Of a stretch of DNA of 64,000 nt, positions 1 through 9,236 are shown one piece after another. Origin of the DNA: Candidatus Avelusimicrobium aviculae (GTDB taxonomy: Bacteria; Elusimicrobiota; Elusimicrobia; Elusimicrobiales; Elusimicrobiaceae); assembly GCA_944324655.1 (NCBI GenBank), contig CALUXF010000001.1:62001-126000 (forward strand), in the 5' to 3' direction. How positions within the stretch are numbered: the stretch's first letter is position 1; every line of letters begins with the position of its first letter. Both the position numbers and the translations under genes were made by a program. Under the pieces are notes generated by a model, which was given only the letters and a program-made list of their open reading frames with translations, was not told the origin of the DNA and ran no database searches.

Positions 1-894
1 TATGACTTCCTGCGCGTACCCTAAAGCGATTTCGGAGAAAAGGCCTAAATCCGCCATGGCGCGGCTTTCGTTTTGTTCATAACCGTTGCCGCCGTTATGC
101 TGCGCCGCGGTTTGGATAATATCGGCGGCGTTGGGCAAATTGGAGGCGGCCGTTTGCGCGGCGGACAGCACTTCTTGCGCGGAGGAGCCGGCGCCTAAAG
201 CGGTATTGATGAAAGCGTTTGCCATGTCGGCAGCGGAGGCGTAATTGGTTTGCAGTAATGTATTGATAGCGTCCAGCGTGTTGGTGTCCGTAATGGTTTG
301 GGCCAGTATTTGCGCGGCGCGCTGGCTGTCTGTTTCCGCGGGGGGCGCGGTGTTGTCGCTAATATTCAAACCGGCGGTGCCGCCTTGATTCCCTAAGCCC
401 ACATTGACCGTGTCAATAACCGGCGTCACGCCCATAGTGCCTAAAGAACGTACGGATACGGCAAAGTTTTTAATTTTTATTCCCAGCCCGGCGTCCGCCC
501 CTACTACGGCGCCCAGGTTGTTTTTGGTTAAGTCTGAAATGTCGGACAAGCCCTCAAATAAAGTGGAAATATCCTGCGCGTTGGGCGCGCCGCCATAGGA
601 TATTTTATCGGATAAATTTTTATAGCGGTCGGACAAATCGTTTAAATTATCCAAGGCGTTCATTACGTCTTTGGTTGTTTCCATTTGCAGACCGGCGCTA
701 AGCAAAACGTTTTGTATTTCTTGGTCCGTATCTTTTAAAGCGGCGGGGTTCCAATATTGGGCGTCTGCCCCATATGCGGTAGCCACCCCGGCGCCTCCCA
801 TGCCCATCGCTCTGGGGCCCACCATTTGCCAAGGCTGTGCGTTTAAGGTAAAAGCGCTTGCGCTAAGCAGTACGGCTAGTAAAAACCGTTTCAT
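1..894 (-). CDS. Exported TraF/FadL-like outer-membrane protein, N-terminal part
   Basis: The gene starts at 894 behind a good AAGGAG site and runs off the left edge, so only about 298 residues are visible. A signal peptide (MKRFLLAVLLSASAFTLNAQ) is followed by a motif rich in GMGGAG and then ADAQYWNPAAL. This arrangement is typical of the N-terminus of outer-membrane barrels of the TraF_2/FadL/UPF0164 type, where the first strand carries an MGMGGA stretch and a YWNPA box. The rest is low-complexity, rich in Ala, Asn, Asp and Thr, as expected for barrel loops. The ligand or transport role cannot be read from the sequence. A FadL-like fatty-acid channel and a structural outer-membrane protein are both possible. 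Confidence 0.7.
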   Translation of the reverse strand, partial: MKRFLLAVLLSASAFTLNAQPWQMVGPRAMGMGGAGVATAYGADAQYWNPAALKDTDQEIQNVLLSAGLQMETTKDVMNALDNLNDLSDRYKNLSDKISYGGAPNAQDISTLFEGLSDISDLTKNNLGAVVGADAGLGIKIKNFAVSVRSLGTMGVTPVIDTVNVGLGNQGGTAGLNISDNTAPPAETDSQRAAQILAQTITDTNTLDAINTLLQTNYASAADMANAFINTALGAGSSAQEVLSAAQTAASNLPNAADIIQTAAQHNGGNGYEQNESRAMADLGLFSEIALGYAQEVI

Positions 895-986
895 TTTTTT
901 CTCCTTATAAATATTAAGATTTGAGATATCATAGCAAATAGCATGTTGGGGCGCAAGGAAAGATATTCACATGATGAAAGCTCTAT

Positions 987-1017
987 AAAAAGGGGTTCCT
1001 GTTTGAGGAACCCCTTT
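987..1017 (-). terminator. Rho-independent terminator
   Basis: A 10-bp stem (AAGGGGTTCC with GGAACCCCTT) has a 7-base loop. On the minus strand it is followed by a run of T. It sits just after the stop of the 1020-2240 gene and should end that transcript. Confidence 0.85.
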
Positions 1018-1019
1018 GG

Positions 1020-2240
1020 CTATTTTATAAACACAAACAAGTTTTTGTCGGTAGAGTAAGGATATGCTTTTTTTAGTTTTTTCTGTTCTTGTGTGGCGTT
1101 TAGTTTTTTAACCGCTTCTTCGTTGGGGTATATCCAAAAGATGTCTTTGGCGTTGTCCATTTCTTGGGTAAAGAAGGATATTTGGTCTGAAGCTTTATTT
1201 ATGATATCTTTATCCAGTCCATAGCAGGTGCCGTCTTGGCACAGCCCGTTTGTTTCGGCTATGTTGGATCTGTTTTCATAAAAGATTTTTTTATTTTCGG
1301 GCAGTTGTTCCATCGGAAGCAGTGAAATTAACAAGTAATCTGCCACATGCAACATGGGGGCTAAATCCATTGAATAGGTTGTGGCGAGGTGTCCCGCTCC
1401 AGCGTGGACGATAATGATGTCATAAAACGGCCGCAGCGCATTAATGCGCCGTGCCCATTGGCGGTTGCGTTCCCGCACCCCCCAGGGGGATACGCTGATT
1501 AATTGCATGCTAGAAAGAACCAAATCCTCCAGTTTATCTTGCTCGAGGTTTAAAGAGGGAACTTGATCTTCCAAAGAGGCATAGACGGCAAAATTTCCGA
1601 TCTTAACAATAGATATATTGTCTTGCGTTGTCCAAATGAAATCATCAAGGGCTAACTGGTCTATGTTTGCTTGGTCGGCCGCGCGGAACACCGGCATATA
1701 ACCCTCTGAGATATACAGATTTGTTTTTTCTCCGGCCTTTTTTAACAGGCCGGGCGCTTCATCTCCCAGCCAGTTTAAAAATTCACTGGCCAGCAAAATG
1801 CGGGCTTGCGGGTTTTCTTTCCGGATGATTCGGATTATGTTCGCCGCATGATTAATGGCAGAAGTGGTTTCATGATTAATGTCTTCCGCAATAAAAATGG
1901 TGTTTTGTCCTTTTATTAATTGGGAGTAGGGGGGAAGCCCTAGCGCATGATAAAAAAGGTTGGAATTGGCGTCTTCTTTAAGGGTTCCCAGCTGGTTGTT
2001 TAATAAATGGTTTTCCAACTTAGTAGAAGCTTTTTCCACTTCTTTTACATGTTCATTTTGTTTTAAAAACTCCTGCCAAGATAAGTGGGAGATTTTCTCA
2101 TTTTGTAATTGTTCCAATACCTGATTTAGGGAAAGGGTTTCGCTTTTTTGTTGGGCTTTTTGTGTTTGAGTACGCAAAATACTTTCCAGCTGGTTTGTGC
2201 CGGCTTGGGCCCACAGTGGACTGTTTATGAGTAGAGCCAA
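1020..2240 (-). CDS. Exported protein, possibly ChaN/TraB-like fold
   Basis: About 406 residues. The only in-frame start near the N-terminus is TTG at 2240, with no ribosome binding site, followed by a short hydrophobic stretch ending in a plausible cleavage site (AQA). An out-of-frame ATG at 2263 would give a fuller signal peptide if one T were added to the T5 run at 2239-2243, so the start may be frameshifted. The mature part begins with a charged, helical, coiled-coil-like region. It then has a block (IFIAEDINHE) and later HAGAGHLA, which recall the EreA/ChaN/TraB superfamily (haem-binding or esterase-like). That similarity is weak and no function is claimed. It ends at its own terminator. 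Confidence 0.6.
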   Translation of the reverse strand: MALLINSPLWAQAGTNQLESILRTQTQKAQQKSETLSLNQVLEQLQNEKISHLSWQEFLKQNEHVKEVEKASTKLENHLLNNQLGTLKEDANSNLFYHALGLPPYSQLIKGQNTIFIAEDINHETTSAINHAANIIRIIRKENPQARILLASEFLNWLGDEAPGLLKKAGEKTNLYISEGYMPVFRAADQANIDQLALDDFIWTTQDNISIVKIGNFAVYASLEDQVPSLNLEQDKLEDLVLSSMQLISVSPWGVRERNRQWARRINALRPFYDIIIVHAGAGHLATTYSMDLAPMLHVADYLLISLLPMEQLPENKKIFYENRSNIAETNGLCQDGTCYGLDKDIINKASDQISFFTQEMDNAKDIFWIYPNEEAVKKLNATQEQKKLKKAYPYSTDKNLFVFIK

Positions 2241-2263
2241 AAAGTATAGAGTAATATCTTCAT

Positions 2264-2278
2264 ATTATATATATTATA
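2264..2278 (-). promoter_or_regulatory. Overlapping -10 hexamers of the minus-strand gene
   Basis: Two TATAAT hexamers, at 2278-2273 and 2269-2264 on the minus strand, lie directly before the out-of-frame ATG at 2263. They imply a very short or absent 5' leader. Confidence 0.45.
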
Positions 2279-2324
2279 GTCTTTTTAAACGAACTTTCCA
2301 TATTTATAACTCATCATATGCTGT

Positions 2325-2344
2325 AAAGGGGTGGCCCCCCTTTT
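2325..2344 (+). terminator. Hairpin with short T run upstream of hpt
   Basis: AAAGGGG and CCCCTTT form a 7-bp stem with a 5-base loop and four T. It lies in the divergent gap between the exported protein and hpt. A -10-like TATTATATAT follows at about 2371, so the hairpin may separate the two transcription units. It could also be a leader element. Which role applies is unknown. Confidence 0.35.
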
Positions 2345-2397
2345 CTGGCGGGCAAAAAAAAGGTATCCTGTATTATATATTTTCTATTGGAGGGCTT

Positions 2398-2925
2398 ATG
2401 CCTGAAAACCCCGTTTTGGAACGCATATTATTTTCTGAAGAACAACTGGCGCAGCGCACGGCTGAGTTAGGGCGTCAAATTTCGGCCGATTACCGCGGCA
2501 AACTGCCGCTTTTTGTAGGTATTTTGCGCGGGTGCATTATGTTCTATGCCGATTTGATGAAAAACATCAGCGTGGATTGCAATATGGATTTTATGTGCCT
2601 TTCTTCCTATGCGGGGACAAACAGCACCGGCCAGGTGCGCACCATGCTGGACTTGCGCGAAAGCATTAAAGGCCGCCATGTGGTGATTGTGGAAGACATT
2701 GTGGATACGGGGCTTACGCTGGACTACTTGACCGCCAATTTAAAAAGCCGCGGCGCGGCCAGCCTGGAAATTTGCTGCTTGCTGGATAAACCCTGCAACC
2801 GCAAAGCGGATATCCACCCGAAATATGTGGGTTTTACCGTAGAAAATGAATTTGTAATCGGGTATGGTTTGGATTATAACGAGCTGTACCGCAATTTACC
2901 GTATATTGGGGTATTTAAGAAATAA
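2398..2925 (+). CDS. hpt: Hypoxanthine phosphoribosyltransferase
   Basis: Salvages hypoxanthine (and usually guanine) with PRPP in the cytoplasm. The 175-residue length fits the family. The PRPP loop reads VVIVEDIVDTGLT, the LRG motif is in GILRGCIMF, and the C-terminal block GYGLDYNELYRN is typical. The start at 2398 is chosen because GGAGGG lies 3 bases upstream; an in-frame upstream ATG has no support. The stop overlaps the ftsH start (TAATG). The hpt-ftsH order is common across bacteria. Confidence 0.95.
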   Translation: MPENPVLERILFSEEQLAQRTAELGRQISADYRGKLPLFVGILRGCIMFYADLMKNISVDCNMDFMCLSSYAGTNSTGQVRTMLDLRESIKGRHVVIVEDIVDTGLTLDYLTANLKSRGAASLEICCLLDKPCNRKADIHPKYVGFTVENEFVIGYGLDYNELYRNLPYIGVFKK

Positions 2926-4877
2926 TGAAAAACAAAAACACAAATAACCGCAGAATTGTTTCCGTGGGCCAGATTATGGTCTGGATAGTTATTTTTGCGG
3001 CGGCCGTATTCTTTTTTAACAATCCGGGGGAAAAACCTTCCATATTGGATTATTCGGAGTTTAAACAAAAAGTGGCTTTGGGGGAAGTGTCTGACTTAAC
3101 GGTGGCCCCCGGCGTAATCAGCGGTTTGTATAAAAACGAAAAGGGAGACTTCTCCAAATTCAAAACCGTTCGTATGGAAGACCCCAAACTGGTGGAGGAA
3201 CTTTCCGCCGGTAAAATTAAATTCAAGGCCGAGCAGGACAACAGCTGGCTGAGCAATATTTTATTTAACATTTTATGGATTGTGCTGTTGATCGGTTTCT
3301 GGTGGTTTGTTTTTATCCGTCCGCAAAGAAGCGACGGAAAAAGCGCCATGAATTTTGCCCGCAGCAAAGCCAAAATGCAGGATCCTTCCCAGCAAACCGT
3401 TACATTTAAAGACGTGGCCGGCTGTGAAGAAGCCAAAGAAGAGCTGGAAGACGTTATCAAATTTTTAAAAAATCCCAAAAAATTCCAAAAATTGGGGGGC
3501 AAACTGCCCAAGGGCGTGCTTTTGTACGGCGCACCCGGTACGGGTAAAACGCTGTTGGCTAAAGCCGTAGCCGGGGAAGCGGGCGTGGCGTTTTTCTCAG
3601 CCTCCGCCTCTGAATTTGTGGAAATGTTCGTGGGTGTGGGCGCTGCGCGCGTGCGCGATTTGTTTGACCAAGCCAAAAAGAACTCCCCCGCCATTATTTT
3701 TATTGACGAGCTGGACGCCGTGGGCCGCCGGCGTTTTGCCGGTATCGGCGGCGGGCATGACGAGCGCGAACAAACCCTCAACCAGCTGCTTATTGAGTTG
3801 GACGGTTTTGAAAGCAAGCAAGGCATTATTTTGATGGCTTCCACTAACCGCCCGGACGTGTTGGACCCGGCCCTCATCCGCCCCGGCCGTTTTGACCGGC
3901 ACATTTCCGTGCCCGCGCCGGATTTAAAAGGGCGTGAAGAAATTTTGGGGGTGCACGCCAAGAAAGTGAAACTTGCCAAAGATGTGGATTTAAAAACCAT
4001 TGCCAAAGGCACGCCCGGTTTTGTGGGGGCGGATTTGGCCAACGTCATTAACGAGGCCGCCATTTTGGCCGCCCGCGCCGATAAAGACGCCGTGGACCGC
4101 GCGGACTTGGACGAAGCGGTGGAACGCGTCATAGCCGGCCCGCAAAAGAAAAGCCGCATCATTTCTAAAAAAGAACAGCAAATTATTGCCGCGCACGAAG
4201 TGGGCCACACTGTGGTGGCGCGCTTAACCAATCATTCTGACCCGGTTCATAAAGTAACCATTATCCCCCGGGGGCAGGCGTTGGGGTATACGCTGCAGCT
4301 GCCGCTGGAAGACAAGTTCTTAACCAGCAAATCTGAAATTTTGGACAAGATTTGCATTCTGCTGGCCGGCCGCGCGGCGGAGCAAATTGTGTTTGGAGAG
4401 ATTACCTCCGGCGCCAGCGATGACCTGAACAAAGCCACCGCTTACGCGCGCAAAATGGTGATGGAGCTGGGCATGAGTGATAAAATAGGCCCTATCGCCC
4501 TGCCTAACGGAGACGACGGGGAAGTGTTTTTGGGGAGAGACTTGTCCCGCCATAAAGTGTATTCGGAAGAAATGGCCCGCAGCATTGATGCGGAAATTGT
4601 GGATTTGATTAAATCGTCTTATGAACGCGCGCAGGAAATTATTTTAAGCAACCGCGCCGCGTTTGATAAATTGGTGCAGACGCTGCTTGAAAAAGAAGTG
4701 GTGGAAGCGCCGGAAATAGACGTTATTTTGGGCTTGAAACCCGCTGTGCAGGAAGAACCCCCGCAGGAAAAAGAGGCTTCTTCTTCCGGCAAGCCCGCGC
4801 AGGACGAACCGCAGGAAGAGCAACCGAAGGCGCCGAAAGCTGTGCAGCCGGAGGCTAAACAGGCGGAGCTTTTCTAA
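2925..4877 (+). CDS. ftsH: ATP-dependent zinc metalloprotease FtsH
   Basis: Membrane-anchored AAA+ protease that degrades misfolded membrane proteins and regulatory proteins. At 650 residues it has the family length. TM1 is near residues 12-30 and TM2 near 110-130, with a small periplasmic domain between. Walker A is GAPGTGKT at 202-209, followed by the [13 protein letters not shown] pore region and the SRH ([11 protein letters not shown]). The zinc motif is HEVGH at 424-428. The C-terminus is a Pro/Glu/Lys/Ala-rich tail of about 50 residues, longer than in many homologues and probably disordered. It follows hpt with overlapping stop and start. Confidence 0.97.
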   Translation: MKNKNTNNRRIVSVGQIMVWIVIFAAAVFFFNNPGEKPSILDYSEFKQKVALGEVSDLTVAPGVISGLYKNEKGDFSKFKTVRMEDPKLVEELSAGKIKFKAEQDNSWLSNILFNILWIVLLIGFWWFVFIRPQRSDGKSAMNFARSKAKMQDPSQQTVTFKDVAGCEEAKEELEDVIKFLKNPKKFQKLGGKLPKGVLLYGAPGTGKTLLAKAVAGEAGVAFFSASASEFVEMFVGVGAARVRDLFDQAKKNSPAIIFIDELDAVGRRRFAGIGGGHDEREQTLNQLLIELDGFESKQGIILMASTNRPDVLDPALIRPGRFDRHISVPAPDLKGREEILGVHAKKVKLAKDVDLKTIAKGTPGFVGADLANVINEAAILAARADKDAVDRADLDEAVERVIAGPQKKSRIISKKEQQIIAAHEVGHTVVARLTNHSDPVHKVTIIPRGQALGYTLQLPLEDKFLTSKSEILDKICILLAGRAAEQIVFGEITSGASDDLNKATAYARKMVMELGMSDKIGPIALPNGDDGEVFLGRDLSRHKVYSEEMARSIDAEIVDLIKSSYERAQEIILSNRAAFDKLVQTLLEKEVVEAPEIDVILGLKPAVQEEPPQEKEASSSGKPAQDEPQEEQPKAPKAVQPEAKQAELF

Positions 4878-4947
4878 ACGTTTGTGTTTGTGCCGCAGGG
4901 TATTACCAGCGTGGAGGGCGTTGCCCCCCGCGCACAAGGACTTGTAT

Positions 4948-6300
4948 ATGGGAAAATATTTTGGAACGGACGGTATCCGCGCCGTAGCGGGTACATTTCC
5001 GTTGACGAGTGATTTTATTGAAAAATTAGGCTGGTGCGCGTTGGACGAATTAAAAACATACGCCCAAGCCGAAGGTTTAAAAAACCAAGTAATTATCGCG
5101 CAAGATTCCCGCGCTTCCGGGCCTGCTATCCTGCAGGCTCTGCAAAAAGGCATCCGCGCCGCGGGCGTAAACGTTATCAGCGTAGGCGTGGCGCCTACCC
5201 CGGCGGTAGCCAATATCGTTCGCCAAACGGGCAGCTTGTGCGGGGTGGTTATTTCCGCCAGCCATAACCCGGCGGAATTTAACGGCATTAAATTTTTTAC
5301 CAACCACGGTACCAAACTTCCCGAGGCGCTGGAAGCAAAAATAGAAGCCCGTATAGACGCGTGCGCGGCGCTTCCGGCCCCTAAAGCCCACTATCAAGAA
5401 GACGAAAGTTTAATTGATTTGTACGAGAATTTTTTAAAATCCACCGTGGACGCTTCTTTATTAAAAGGCACCAAAGTAGTGTTGGACTGCGCCAACGGCG
5501 CCAGCTATAAAATTGCCGCCAAAGTATTCCATGATTTAGGCATGGATTTGGTAGTTACCGGCGCCAAGCCGGACGGCACCAACATCAACCGCGGCGTCGG
5601 CGCGCTGCATACCCAGTTTATGCAGGATTTAACCGCCAAAGAAAAAGCCTATGCCGGTTTTAGTTTTGACGGAGACGCGGACCGCGTCATCGCTTCGGAC
5701 GAAAACGGCCGCCAGCTGGACGGGGACAATATCATCGCCTCTTCCGCCCTGTGTCTTAAGCAGGAAGGCCGCCTAAACGGCAACAAAGCCGTGCTTACCA
5801 TTATGGCTAACCTGGGCTGTATTAATTATTTAAAACAAAACGGCATTTGCGTGGAACTCACCAAAGTGGGGGATAAATACGTTTCGGAAGCGTTGGAAAA
5901 AGAAAACCTCTCTATTGGGGGGGAAACGTCCGGCCATATTATTTTTAGGGAGTTTTCCAACACGGGGGACGGTATCCTTTCCGCATTGCAATTTTTGCAA
6001 TGCGCCAAAAAATCCGGAAAGCCGTTAAGCTGGTTTGGCGATCAATGGAAAAAATATCCCAGTCTGTTGCGCGCGGTGGCGGTTTCTTCTAAGCCGGCGT
6101 TAGACACGCTGGAAGGTTTTTTGCCCGCGGTGTCTGAGTTGGAAAAACAAATGCAGGGCCGCGGACGCATTATTGTGCGTTACAGCGGCACGGAACCCAA
6201 ACTGCGTATTTTGGTGGAAGGGGAAGACGAGGCTTTGGTATCCCGTATCGCGCAAGAAGTGGAACGATTATATCTAAGCAAGACGGAGGTGCACTTATGA
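4948..6300 (+). CDS. glmM: Phosphoglucosamine mutase
   Basis: Converts glucosamine-6-phosphate to glucosamine-1-phosphate for UDP-GlcNAc, peptidoglycan and LPS. 450 residues, normal for GlmM. It begins GKYFGTDGIRAVAG, the family N-terminus. The phosphoserine loop SASHNP has the active Ser near 105, the metal loop is DGDADR, and the C-terminal phosphate-binding motif is RYSGTEPK. The ATG at 4948 is chosen because it matches the family N-terminus and has AAGGA upstream. glmS lies two genes downstream, so the hexosamine pathway is grouped here. pdxJ begins inside the last codons. Confidence 0.96.
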   Translation: MGKYFGTDGIRAVAGTFPLTSDFIEKLGWCALDELKTYAQAEGLKNQVIIAQDSRASGPAILQALQKGIRAAGVNVISVGVAPTPAVANIVRQTGSLCGVVISASHNPAEFNGIKFFTNHGTKLPEALEAKIEARIDACAALPAPKAHYQEDESLIDLYENFLKSTVDASLLKGTKVVLDCANGASYKIAAKVFHDLGMDLVVTGAKPDGTNINRGVGALHTQFMQDLTAKEKAYAGFSFDGDADRVIASDENGRQLDGDNIIASSALCLKQEGRLNGNKAVLTIMANLGCINYLKQNGICVELTKVGDKYVSEALEKENLSIGGETSGHIIFREFSNTGDGILSALQFLQCAKKSGKPLSWFGDQWKKYPSLLRAVAVSSKPALDTLEGFLPAVSELEKQMQGRGRIIVRYSGTEPKLRILVEGEDEALVSRIAQEVERLYLSKTEVHL

Positions 6301-7013
6301 GTTTAGCTTTAGGGGTGAATATAGACCATATCGCCACCCTGCGCCAAGCGCGCCGGGCCGGTTTTCCGGATCCCCTTTCTTATGCTTTTTTGGCTTTGGC
6401 CTGCGGGGCTGATTATATTGTAGTGCACTTGCGCAAGGACCGCCGCCATATCCAGGAAGAAGACCTGGCCCGCTTGTGTAAAAAACTGCGCAAACACATT
6501 CATTTGGAATGCTCCTACACGCCGCAAATGCAGGAAGCGGTTTTAAAATATAAACCCTATTCCGTTTGCATCGTGCCGGAGCTGCCGGGCGAGGTAACCA
6601 CTACGGGCGGTTTAAAATTTACCCCGGCCGTACAAAAACGCGTGGGGGAAATGGTGGAAGCGTTGCATAAAAAGGGCATACAGGTAAGTTTGTTTGTCAG
6701 TCCGGAAGCGTCCGACATCCGCGCCGCCGCCAAACTGGGGGCGGATATAGTGGAACTTTGCACGCGCGATTACAGCGAAGCCACCACCAAAAAACAAGCC
6801 CAAAAATTATTGCAGGATTTAGCGCTTTCCACCCTGCTTGCCAAAGAGCTGGGGCTTAAGGTGCACGCCGGGCACGGGCTGGATTATGATAACGTGCTGG
6901 CCGTGGCGGACATTGGCGGCATGGAGTGCATGAATATCGGTTTTTCCATTATCAACCGCTCACTGGAAGTGGGCTTTCCTTCTGCCGTGGCAGAAATGAA
7001 AGAGCTGATGTAA
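6297..7013 (+). CDS. pdxJ: Pyridoxine 5'-phosphate synthase
   Basis: Last step of DXP-dependent vitamin B6 synthesis, joining aminoacetone phosphate and deoxyxylulose phosphate to give PNP. 238 residues, normal size. N-terminal LGVNIDHIATLRQAR, then VHLRKDRRHIQ, and HAGHGLDYDN near the C-terminus are all PdxJ signatures. The start overlaps the glmM stop by four bases (ATGA), with GGAGG just upstream inside glmM. PLP is needed by several enzymes in this window, including NifS and CysK. Confidence 0.96.
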   Translation: MSLALGVNIDHIATLRQARRAGFPDPLSYAFLALACGADYIVVHLRKDRRHIQEEDLARLCKKLRKHIHLECSYTPQMQEAVLKYKPYSVCIVPELPGEVTTTGGLKFTPAVQKRVGEMVEALHKKGIQVSLFVSPEASDIRAAAKLGADIVELCTRDYSEATTKKQAQKLLQDLALSTLLAKELGLKVHAGHGLDYDNVLAVADIGGMECMNIGFSIINRSLEVGFPSAVAEMKELM

Positions 7014-7038
7014 AAAGCAAACAGAAAGAGGATTTTTT

Positions 7039-8880
7039 ATGTGCGGCATTATCGGCTACGTCGGCAAGAAAAACAGCGTCCCTTTTATTATAGACGGACT
7101 GAAAAAATTAGAATACCGCGGTTATGATTCCGCCGGTATTTCCATTTTGCAGGAAGGAAAATTGGTCACGGTGCGTTCCGTAGGCAAAGTGGCGGAATTG
7201 GAAAAAGCCGCCCTGCTTGCCAACCCCAAAGGGCAGTGCGGCATTGGCCACACGCGCTGGGCTACGCACGGAAAACCGTGTGAGGAAAACTCCCACCCCC
7301 ATACGGACTGCACGGGGGAAATTGTTGTCGTGCACAACGGCATTATTGAAAACTTTTTAACCTTGCGGGAAAAACTCTCTTCCCTTGGTCACCGTTTTAA
7401 AAGTGAAACGGATACAGAGGTCATTGCCCATTTAATTGAGGAAAATTTAAAAACAGCCCCCGGCGCCACGCCCAAAGAACGTTTGATTAACGCTGTGCGC
7501 AAAACCAACGGGGAAATTTCCGGCGCGTACGCTTACGGCGTGTTATGGGCGCGGGTGCCCGGGTTTTTGCTGGGGGTGAAAAACCAAAGCCCCATGGTAG
7601 TGGGCCTTGGAAAAGAGGAAAATTTTTTAGCGTCTGACGTTCCCGCTTTTTTAAAACATACCAATAAAGTTCTTTTCTTGGAAGACGGCGAAATGGCCGA
7701 ACTGACGGAAACCGGCGTGAAACTGTTGGATAAAAACGGCGCGGAAAAACCGCTCAAACCCGTTAAAATTAATTGGGACCAAAAGACTGCCGAAAAGGGC
7801 GGGTACGAGCATTTCATGCTCAAAGAAATTTATGACCAGCCCCAAGCCATAGAAGACACCCTTCGCACCGCGCAGACCGATTTTGGCAAACTGCTTAATT
7901 TAAATACGCGTGAGCTGCGCGCTTTGCAGCAAGTGCATATCATTGCCTGCGGTACGGCCTATCATGCGGGGTTGGTTGGCAAGTATTATATTGAAAACTT
8001 TGCCGGCATTCCCGTGACGGTGGATTTAGCGAGCGAATACAAATACCGCTGCGTTCCCCGTACGGCGGGTACGCTGGCTATTGCGGTCAGCCAGTCGGGC
8101 GAAACGGCCGACACCATCGGCGCCATACGCAAAGCCAAAGAACTGGGTTTTAAGACGTTGGCTATTTGCAATGTATTGGCTTCCACGCTTACGCGCGTGT
8201 GCGATGCTACTTTTTACACGCACTGCGGGCCGGAAATCAGCGTGGCTTCCACCAAAGCGTTTACCAGCCAGCTGACTTCGCTGTATGCGCTGGCGTTGTT
8301 TTTGGGCAAAGCCAAAGGAAACATAAGCGAAGCGGCTTTTAACAGTTTATATAAAGAACTGCTTACTCTTCCTAAATTCATGACGGACGCCGTAAAAATA
8401 GAATATGAGGTGCGCCATATTACCAAACGGGTATATAAAGCGCCTCATTTTTTGTTTTTAGGCAGAAACGTGAACTTCCCTATCGCTTTGGAAGGGGCGT
8501 TAAAATTAAAAGAAGTTTCTTACCGCAGCGCGGAAGGATTTGCCGCGGGGGAAATAAAACACGGGCCTATTTCTATTATAGAAAAGGGCACCCCCACCAT
8601 TGTTCTTATGCCGGCGGATTCATTGTTTGACAAAATGCTTTCCGCCTGTCAGGAATGCCGCGCGCGCGGCGCCTTTGTGATAGCCGTTACCACGCAGGAA
8701 GGCGCCCGCCTGGCCAAAGACAGCGTGGATAAAACCATTATTCTTCCCTATGCGGGGGAACTGTTACAGCCGGTATTAAACGTGGTGGCGCTGCAGTTCT
8801 TTTCTTATTGGACGGCCAAACGTTTGGGTTGTGAGATTGACCAGCCCCGTAATTTGGCTAAAAGCGTAACGGTGGAATAA
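7039..8880 (+). CDS. glmS: Glutamine-fructose-6-phosphate aminotransferase
   Basis: Makes glucosamine-6-phosphate from fructose-6-phosphate and glutamine, feeding GlmM upstream. 613 residues. The N-terminal class II glutamine amidotransferase domain starts with the catalytic Cys2 (MCGIIGYVG). Two SIS isomerase domains follow: ACGTAYHAG, SQSGETADT, then the GRNVNFPIALEGALKLKE region. The C-terminal LAKSVTVE ending is typical. It has an AGAGG site, and its stop overlaps acpS by one base. No glmS ribozyme is seen; the preceding gap is only 25 bases. Confidence 0.97.
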   Translation: MCGIIGYVGKKNSVPFIIDGLKKLEYRGYDSAGISILQEGKLVTVRSVGKVAELEKAALLANPKGQCGIGHTRWATHGKPCEENSHPHTDCTGEIVVVHNGIIENFLTLREKLSSLGHRFKSETDTEVIAHLIEENLKTAPGATPKERLINAVRKTNGEISGAYAYGVLWARVPGFLLGVKNQSPMVVGLGKEENFLASDVPAFLKHTNKVLFLEDGEMAELTETGVKLLDKNGAEKPLKPVKINWDQKTAEKGGYEHFMLKEIYDQPQAIEDTLRTAQTDFGKLLNLNTRELRALQQVHIIACGTAYHAGLVGKYYIENFAGIPVTVDLASEYKYRCVPRTAGTLAIAVSQSGETADTIGAIRKAKELGFKTLAICNVLASTLTRVCDATFYTHCGPEISVASTKAFTSQLTSLYALALFLGKAKGNISEAAFNSLYKELLTLPKFMTDAVKIEYEVRHITKRVYKAPHFLFLGRNVNFPIALEGALKLKEVSYRSAEGFAAGEIKHGPISIIEKGTPTIVLMPADSLFDKMLSACQECRARGAFVIAVTTQEGARLAKDSVDKTIILPYAGELLQPVLNVVALQFFSYWTAKRLGCEIDQPRNLAKSVTVE

Positions 8881-9236
8881 TGGCGATTGTGGGGTTGGGC
8901 ACGGATATTGTGGAAGTGCAGCGCATAGCGGATTTTGCCAAAAAGCCCGGCGCGTTGGAGCGGATTTTTTCCGCCGAAGAAATTGCCTATTGCCGCGCCC
9001 GTAAAAATTGTTTTGAACATTTGGCCGTACGTTTTGCCGCCAAAGAGGCGGTTTACAAAGCCTTGCCGTTTGGCGAAGTGGCTTTTAAAAAAATAACGGT
9101 ACATAACGGGCCGGACGGAGAACCCCGTATTAATATAGATGATGAAAGGTGCGCCGGTTTGCGGTTTTTTATCAGTCTGTCCCATACACAAAATTATGCC
9201 GTAGCTACGGCGGTGGTGGAAAATGCGCGAGATTAA
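8880..9236 (+). CDS. acpS: Holo-[acyl-carrier-protein] synthase
   Basis: Transfers 4'-phosphopantetheine from CoA to apo-ACP, enabling fatty acid synthesis. 118 residues, standard for AcpS. The N-terminal VGLGTDIVEVQRI carries the metal-binding Asp, and the central RFAAKEAVYKAL is the second family motif. It ends with the SLSHTQNYAVA block. It is tightly packed between glmS and nnrD, with overlaps on both sides. Confidence 0.96.
   Translation: MAIVGLGTDIVEVQRIADFAKKPGALERIFSAEEIAYCRARKNCFEHLAVRFAAKEAVYKALPFGEVAFKKITVHNGPDGEPRINIDDERCAGLRFFISLSHTQNYAVATAVVENARD

Noticed and set aside
3050-4231. Long open frame of 393 codons on the minus strand inside ftsH
   Set aside because: It is the mirror of a conserved, full-length ftsH. 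The product is rich in Ser and Ala with no recognisable motif, as expected for a GC-biased antisense frame.
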